From: Irpex lacteus
Lineage: Eukaryota > Basidiomycota > Agaricomycetes > Polyporales > Irpicaceae
Reading direction: 5' to 3'
Length of the DNA stretch: 15,816 nucleotides
Assembly (NCBI GenBank): GCA_001986395.2
Contig: MQVO02000187.1
Location: 1-15,816 of the forward strand
This document shows positions 9,427 through 15,816 of the stretch, piece after piece. The notes beneath the pieces were generated by a model. The model was not told where the DNA came from, searched no databases, and was given only the letters and a program-made list of their open reading frames with translations. Within the stretch, counting starts at the first letter, position 1, and each line of letters opens with the position of its first letter. A program made the position numbers and the translations under genes.

Positions 9427-10945
9427 TGATGTGTTGTATGTAGGGTTTATGATGACACTATGGAAGGTGGAACTGGTAGGAGGTGGATAGTCGGAAAGTT
9501 CACGTAACTGTACCACGAGCTATTGCCCGACTTATATCCCTCCGAGGACGCTTGCCACGGCGGCCACCAGATGAAGGCCATGATGCATCATGCAAGTCAC
9601 AGTCACAATTGAACGCTCAAAGACTGCGTGTCACAAATGATCGCATTTCTGAGATCACTTCACAACTGTGATCACAGCAGCACTCTGATGAGTGGCCATA
9701 AACTAATGCCCCTTGACATGGCCACGAACAATGAGAATTCCGAAAGCAACTACACTATAGGGTGGCACTCACGCGGTGGCAAGGGCCTAGTTGTGGCACA
9801 TTGCTGCTATCACACGCAACTCAGGCCTCGTGGCTGTAGGAACAATGTAAGGTCGAAACAAATCTTCATCGCTCTACGGAATGGCCTTGATCATCGTAGT
9901 CAATCATAGAGAGTCAGCGGTAGAGGACGTCATAGTCAAGCAAATATTTGCGAGCGATTGTCACCGTGAACCTGCATCTCCCTCTGCAACTGCGATAATC
10001 GCTTCAATGAACTAAACTTATGGGGCGATTGAATACGACTCACACTGGGAAAGTGAATGGGATAACGCCATACAAGATTTTGTTGTGTTCGCGAGTAATG
10101 GGCTGATATGAGTATGGTCGAGCTTAATGGGAAGTCCTGTCATGAAAACCCTCTTCAAGATGCGTTGTGCGCTCGGAAGTCCCGGAAACACGATGAGAGC
10201 GAACACGAGGCGGAAAGAACTTGTCTATACTGCAGCTGGCGATGAGATGCTCATGGCTAGTCAATTTAGGCTCATAGGATGAGCCTAAAGGTGACGATCG
10301 AGCAATATTTATCACAGACAGGATGGCTAGAGGTCGCTATCATTGTCCTGAGAGACAATAGCCACCTAAAATGACAAACCTGGTTAGCGCATGTCAGCTC
10401 GATTGCGCTGAATCGCTTCCTACTACAGCTATGCTCACCAGATCATAATCTTCGGGAATACTTATCACTCACTTTCACGTATACGCACAAGGTATGAATT
10501 TTCCCTTCAATGTCCAGGCACTTCATGTATAGCAAGGGCCAGCGACAAGTGAAACTAGATTCGCGGATGATGGTCCAGTCGCAATGAGGATCCAGTAGGC
10601 CATGGGGCGACCATTCAAGTTGTCTCAAGGTAAAACAAGCACTATTCTTCACGACGACGACGGCTGCAAGGCCAAGCGATAGAGTCTATACTCAAGAGTA
10701 AAGCAGAAGGAGCCGAAGGTTTTTCCGGGAGGACAATGCAGAGGGAGACAAAGAGTGGGTTGGAGTGGCGTTTTCTTGAATTTGCTGTTTGTGCAGATGT
10801 CACGCAGTGACACTACGGTCACGCACTACATGGTAGACTGGCCAAGATCGGATGTAAATGCTTTCTCTCACGTAGAAGTAGCCATTAACAGCGTCTTGTG
10901 CGCAATTATATTCGATCTATGTACCCATAACAGAAGTGAAAGCGT
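9427..10945. other. intergenic stretch between F-box and mS29 genes
   Basis: It holds the upstream region of the F-box gene (minus strand) and, at its right end, the 3' flank of the mS29 gene, which is transcribed towards it. The open frames on both strands are short and lack recognisable domains or coherent exon chains. Apart from the hairpin at 10265-10289 I see nothing assignable. Confidence 0.6.
10265..10289. repeat. perfect 11-bp inverted repeat, 3-nt loop
   Basis: TTTAGGCTCAT (10265-10275), loop AGG, then ATGAGCCTAAA (10279-10289). The arms are exact complements. It lies about 650 bp beyond the mS29 stop codon and 900 bp upstream of the F-box start, in otherwise featureless sequence. 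Function unknown; it could be a protein-binding palindrome, an RNA hairpin or a chance structure. Confidence 0.8.
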
Positions 10946-12860
10946 TTAAGTAGAGAACGAACCCATGACGCCCTTCCAGATAAAGTCCCTGGGGTTCCCT
11001 GCTGACTCGGTGTACAAGCGCAGGAACGTCTGATCTGTAGGGGCTACACAGAAACAAAAAGTTATTAGCCTGCAAATCGATTAGATACTGGATGACGTAC
11101 CATCGTTCAGCATCTTTTCCTGTCCCCACAGTTCATACAGCGCAGCAGCCTCGGCAACACTCATTTGGGAGGGCAGAGCGATGTTTTGCAGTCCCTTGGC
11201 GTACTCGACGAGTTCAGTGTTCCTGCGGACGTAGGGGCCTGAGGGAACATCTGGCGAAAGACCGAGAGCCTCCTGAAGCTCCAGCGGAGCTTTGAATTCG
11301 GAGTTCGCAGTGGTCAGTGCACCGAGTACAGCACCTGATTGCTGTAAAGAGACGTGTTTAGATATTTATCGTATCGACTGAGAAGTTCACGTACGAATTG
11401 CTGCCTTCCACTGGCGAATTCCAGAAGGAGACGAGGGAGGGACAGATGATATGCCTTGAGAGTGTTAAACCTTGCATCGCGGTACTTGGACTGAGAGTAC
11501 AGCGACTGGAAATCGTCTATGGCTAAAAGAACGGGATACCTGTGCAACATGTCATAAGAAGACTATTCTTTCGCTAAATCACGAGGTAGAACGTACTTCT
11601 TTTGGAGTTGCAATTCCTTGATCAGCGCTGACAGCACAACGGGAGCATCCACCTCCTGTCGTGTTCCCGTCCGCACCAACTCAGCCAACGTCGTACCCTT
11701 GGGTACCATTCTTCGACTAGAGACGATAATATCCTCGCTTGTCAACAGTTCCTCGAATGCCTGATGGTTTACGTCGCGGAAACGTTTAAGAAGCTCTGTA
11801 CTAAATTCTGGTTGAAGATATGTACGCGTTCTCGGGTCATATACATATGACGTGGAAGAATCGACAAGCCTCAAAGCTATACGGACAAGTCAGCAGCGCA
11901 TCAGATGCTGTTCGGTGTGGAAGACGTACAACGGGGAATATACAGCACGAGATACCCCTTCTTGCGAGCGTATTCAGCCGCCTGAAGTAGCAAGTAGCTC
12001 TTTCCTGAGCCCAAGTTACCAGCTACAACATCATCATCGTCAGTTGCCACAGCTCAAGCTCGTAGAATAGTATGACGCACTGATTACAGCCCTCTTTGCA
12101 CTACTCGGCTTCTTGGTCGCCTCGTCCAGCCATTTTGTTGTTGACAACGTCACTTCCCTTACAAGCGAGCACGGCTTCGACAAGATACGGAACTGGGGGA
12201 ACAGGCGTTAGATAGGCAACAGAATCAGTGTAGCCGACTCAGTGCGGACCTCATGCAGAATATTTCTCGGAACTCCGTATGCAGTAAGCAGTGTACGAGT
12301 ACCACTTTCGAATTGCAATGCCTTGTTTAGTGAGATGGGCTTCAATAGATCCTGAATTGGTGACAGAGGTCAGACAAAGTTTACAACACTGGTTCACTAT
12401 ACACACTGGCTGGAAGGGTTGTAGCCGTAAGTCCGGACGATGTTCTGACTGGAACAACGGGTGCCTCAGTTGCGCAGCCGGTAAGGTGTGGAATCTCTGC
12501 CAAGTCGCATCGCTTAGTTGGGATAATGTGAAGTACTAGTAGGATGCGTACCGGTGGCACTTTCGGTTTGTTCGAGGATTGACCGTCTCCGACTGCGACA
12601 GTTTGAAGGCTGGGAGCTGAACCGCCTTTAAGCTTGCTATCTTTCAGCTTCTTTTTGAGCTCTTTGTTAGGATCCTTATTCCACTCTACGTACAAACAAT
12701 CAATACATGCTACGAATAAGGATACGCGACAGTACATACCTGGTGGAACCCAGCGCCATTTACTACTATTCAGTCGTTTCTGGCCAACGCCATAGGAGCC
12801 AGGGAGAGAGATTATGAGGACATTTTGGCGTGCTCGTTGTACCGACGCAAGGGCCGACAT
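10946..12860 (-). CDS. RSM23: mitochondrial small-subunit ribosomal protein mS29 (DAP3 family)
   Basis: Nuclear-encoded component of the mitoribosome small subunit, a P-loop GTPase-like protein (human DAP3, yeast Rsm23). Ten exons: 12740-12860, 12552-12685, 12407-12496, 12250-12351, 12081-12192, 11930-12022, 11597-11876, 11395-11539, 11101-11341, 10946-11043. They join without a frame break to 471 residues; the nine introns are 53-58 nt. Walker A GNLGSGKS is at 188-195 (with YLLLQAAEYARKKGY after it) and the Walker B-like AIDDFQSLY at 317-325. Family blocks HLSLPRLLLEFASG, GAVLGALTTAN, APLELQEALGL and the C-terminal FIWKGVMGSFST match DAP3 proteins. The first 40 residues (MSALASVQRARQNVLI...) are basic, free of acids and Ser/Arg-rich, as expected of a mitochondrial presequence. 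An in-frame Met at 12896 could add 12 residues. The intron at 12193-12249 has a weak donor (GTCCGC), but the junction VPRNILHE/FRILSKP is well placed. The gene looks intact. Confidence 0.95.
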
Positions 12861-13581
12861 GGATGTGCTGGACGTCGTTGGTCGACCTATGGTCATCGCG
12901 CTTCACAACTCGAAATTACAAGGATCGGCAAATGCCGGGATTGTGCGTTTATTTCAGAACGTCCAGAAATTTCGCTGGTACTTACTGTACCTGCTTCCAC
13001 GTCCCTCAAAAGCCTCTTGGTCGTCACTCAATTTTACTATGACTCGATTTGAAAGTCGCTAATGTAAAGGACTATACCGTCGACGTAATGTACTGTAATC
13101 ACTGTAAGTGTTCCCTTTGTTATGCGCTTCTCCGTGTCATTGCAGAAGAAATTCATCTAGAAGTAGAAACGTCGACTATGGTATTCCCCTACCGTCCTCC
13201 GCGCAGTGTACCGTGCTAACGATATAGCCTGCTACACGGTGTCTACACCTGAAAGGCCTGAACCCTGATCCACGATGGAACTTTGTCAGTGATATCTCTT
13301 TCATTTATGCAGTCTCAAAGGGGAAGCGTCTTTGCCTGCCGCTGTATAAGGTTTAGGAAGCGTATCAAGGCGGAGGTTGGCCTCGTTGCAACGGCTCTTC
13401 AAGACGGCTGAAAACGACTCTGGTGCTTCCCCAATCCCAATACTCCCACCACATCCTCGTCGTACAGTCTCCATCCCACTCGATCCAACGTTCACGCGCC
13501 CCTCCAGATATCACCCAAGTACTGGTAGCACATCCATATTGACGAGGTAGGCGAGTTAAGCAATCTTTTGTTCATCATCTC
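12861..13581. other. intergenic region between mS29 and the helicase pseudogene
   Basis: It contains the promoter side of the minus-strand mS29 gene and the upstream side of the plus-strand pseudogene. No intact ORF is convincing. From about 13360 to 13550 one plus-strand frame (LQRLFKTAENDSGASPIPIL, then RTVSIPLDPTFTRPSR) reads like protein and may be a decayed 5' exon of the pseudogene, but I cannot join it in frame to the next block. The CCCH or NFX1-type zinc fingers often found at the ends of this family were not found here. Confidence 0.45.
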
Positions 13582-15816
13582 ATGCAAATTTTGGTAGATG
13601 GATGTGCGTACGAAGAAACTCAACAACATTTTCATTCGGTTCTTGGTGGCGAGGTCACACTGAACCGCACGTCTTCGTCATTATTCTTGGAAGCCATATG
13701 TGCGCAACCAGATGCCGTCTCTTGTGTTGACAAGATAATCGCTAGCAAGGTTGGCCTCGAGTCATTACAGAAAGCGATGTTCATGGATCTATCTCTTTCT
13801 TTCTTGAATGGACTCGGCGCTCGAATCTTCACGTATTTTATGGCGCCGTCCCTCAAAGACGTCGGTAGCGGAGCATACTTGCAGCAAGTTCTCGCCGAAT
13901 CGTCGAGCCGCCCGTACTGTGGCGTTCATTCCTGGAGGCTCATCGCTCCAAGAACCTAGCAGAGCCCGGCCTGATTGCTTTCGCATGGGTTTTGTCGCAG
14001 CTTGTGACTCTCTCCTTCGAACATTCCACCCTGTATCGCGAGCTCGCTGCCGATGTGGATATCATACAGCCCCTGTTATCCTCTACCAACTCAGACGTCC
14101 GTTCGCTGGGGCACAAGATCAAGCACATCGTCGACACCTGCGGTGTTGGCGCCGTGCTCGACCCCTGAACTCCGCCCAGGCGGCCGACACGACAACGACC
14201 ACGCCGATTTCCGCAAGATCGACATCCTGCCTACTTCTGACGAAGTGACCTGCAAGAACAGCCATTCATACGCACCGCAGCGGAGGTTGACGCTGTCGAC
14301 GTTCGGAGAGACTAAGCACCCATTTGGATAATCAATACCGCCTCTATCGCGAGGACATGCTCTACGAATTGAGGGAAGAGCTGCAGATCATTTCTGGCCA
14401 GAAGAAGGGCTATCATCGTGGTCTCGTTGTGGATGGTCTCCAACTTGTTGGCCTTCATACGGAGCCCGGCCCTCCCCACACAAGTGTCCCAAATGGGGTG
14501 TTGTACTGAGATGTACGCAAGACTTGCCGCTGTTCAAGAAAGTCGACAACAAGAAACGCAAAGACTTCTTGGCTCAGGATAGACGACTCATCAAAGATAT
14601 GTCTATGTGCGTCGTCATTGTCGACGGACGGTGATCGCCTTCCCGAAGATCAGGCGAGACGAAGACTTCCTTTCGAAAAACCCTCCAGAATTTGTTCTGC
14701 AGTTCGAAGGGGAGCAGGCCACTATCAACGCGCTCTGCGTCATCAAGACCGCTAAACACATCAAACTCATCCAAATCGATACCGCGGTGTTCGCCTATGA
14801 GCCGGTGCTCAAGAGACTTCAGCAGATAACCGAGGTGCCTCTATGGCGAGAACTATTGGCATGGGGTCCCGGCGAGGTCCTGAGTCATGCCGATAATCAC
14901 GCTGCGACATCGAGGATAATCAATGCTCTAAAAACCAATCCGCTCCAGGATCTTCAACATCTAGTTGGCGCTGATAAGTCGATCGTCCTCGACGTTGCTC
15001 AGGCTGCCGCTTTGCAATCCGGTCTTACGCAAGCAGTTTCACTAATTCAAGGGCCGCCAGGTACGTCCTCTATTAGAACTTCTCAGCATCTTCATTAACC
15101 CCCCACGCAGGCACTGGGAAGTCTTTCATTGGTGCTCTTCTGGCCAAAGTCCTCCATGACACCACCGCCGAGACTATCCTTGTCTGTTGCTACACCAATC
15201 ACGCACTTGACCAATTCTTAGAGGACCTTAATGGACATTGGCATCCCGCAGCATAGTCTCGTCCGACTCGGCGGTAAAAGTTCTTCACGAACAGAGCCGC
15301 TTTCCCTCTACAGCCAGAGGACGGACCAAACTGACTCGCAGCGACTGGAACGTTATTAATGCGTACAAGGCCCAGGCGGTAGATCATCTTCAGAAGCTAC
15401 GGGACTCCTTCAACGCGTTCATCGGGAGGATACCGATCGCTGTCGTTCTCGACCACATCGAGTTCGAGGACTCGGACTATTATGAGGCTTTTCTCGTTCC
15501 GGAGTCTGCGCTTACAGGTGACATGAAAGTCGCTGGAAAGCGCGGCGCGGATGTGAACAAGACATATCTTATCGGTGAATGGTATCTTGGTCGTGGTCCT
15601 GGAATATTCCGCGGCGAAGAGCACGTAAAACGCCACGATGCTATTTGGAAGATGCCGAAGGAAGCACGTCTAGAGAGATGCGCGCTCTGGCATGCCGCAA
15701 TTTCTAGAGAAGGGGCTGAAGACCTGTACCAGCGAGGCGACAGCTATAATTCAGTTCAACGCAAACTTGAACGCAAATTCGCCGAGAGCGAAGGTGCGGT
15801 GCTCTGTGCGAAGCGT
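13582..15816 (+). pseudogene. decayed NFX1-type zinc-finger/SF1 helicase gene (ZNFX1/Hrr1-like), runs off right edge
   Basis: Remnant of a large UPF1-like superfamily 1 RNA helicase of the NFX1-type zinc finger protein family; the relatives ZNFX1 and fission yeast Hrr1 act in small-RNA silencing (family knowledge). The reading passes through three frames: an N-terminal helical part (LQKAMFMDLSLSFLNGLGAR), the family block PGGRHDNDHADFRKIDILPT near 14170-14240, YRLYREDMLYELREELQIIS near 14333-14393, a domain with DFLSKNPPEFVLQFE, then LIQGPPGTGKSFIGALLAKV (Walker A) and LVCCYTNHALDQFLEDL (helicase motif Ia). The lesions I infer from family continuity are one-base losses near 13897, 14255, 14326, 14487 and 14627, one-base gains near 14166, 15229 and 15320, and a TAA at 14313-14315. 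The final frame stays open from about 15322 to the window end, in the insert of the helicase core. The neighbouring lipase and mS29 genes have no frameshifts, which argues against poor sequence. Alternative: local assembly errors near a contig end. Confidence 0.85.
15061..15110 (+). other. intron inside the Walker A codons of the helicase pseudogene
   Basis: A 50-nt GT-AG intron (donor GTACGT, acceptor CGCAG) interrupts GPPG/TGKS after the first base of the second Gly codon. Removing it restores GPPGTGKS exactly. Its presence shows the copy was made at the DNA level, not through reverse transcription of mRNA. Confidence 0.85.

Noticed and set aside
9628..9909. 93-codon plus-strand ORF
   Set aside because: No domain, no convincing start context and no splice partners; length is within chance range.
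10443..10652. 69-codon minus-strand ORF downstream of mS29
   Set aside because: No recognisable family, and I found no neighbouring exon that extends it.

Overview
This is nuclear DNA from a filamentous fungus, most likely an Agaricomycete (mushroom-type basidiomycete). The evidence is gene architecture: short GT-AG introns (mostly 49-72 nt) with CTGAC/CTGAT/CTAAC-type branch points, compact multi-exon genes on both strands, and protein families and C-terminal styles typical of that group. No bacterial operons, Shine-Dalgarno sites, CRISPR arrays, tRNA or rRNA genes were seen.

Layout, left to right. (1) Position 1 to 1597, minus strand: the 5' and middle part of an Rlm1/MEF2-type MADS-box transcription factor gene that runs off the left edge. 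(2) 1598-5565: about 4 kb with no convincing gene, holding a small cluster of GACGTC (CRE/ATF-like) sites near 3025-3082. (3) 5566-6144, plus: a weak three-exon ORF with good splice signals but no recognised family. (4) 6549-7816, plus: an intact seven-exon secreted class 3 lipase with a TATA box. (5) 8092-9360, minus: a two-exon F-box protein, convergent with the lipase, with a probable 5' leader intron whose retention would add an N-terminal extension. (6) 9361-10945: a 1.6 kb gene-free stretch with a perfect 11-bp hairpin. (7) 10946-12860, minus: an intact ten-exon gene for mitochondrial small-subunit ribosomal protein mS29 (DAP3/Rsm23). (8) 13582 to the right edge, plus: a decayed NFX1-type zinc-finger/SF1 helicase gene (ZNFX1/Hrr1-like) with eight frameshifts and a stop, still keeping a consensus intron inside its Walker A motif.

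The genes do not form a pathway. They look like an ordinary fungal chromosomal neighbourhood of two housekeeping/regulatory genes (mS29, MADS), two from expanding families (lipase, F-box) and one dead helicase paralogue. I found no clear previously undescribed system. The most notable items are the helicase pseudogene from an RNA-silencing-linked family, the F-box leader that may switch between an upstream ORF and an extended protein, and the unassigned spliced ORF upstream of the lipase. Splice models were made by eye from consensus signals, reading-frame continuity and remembered family conservation.
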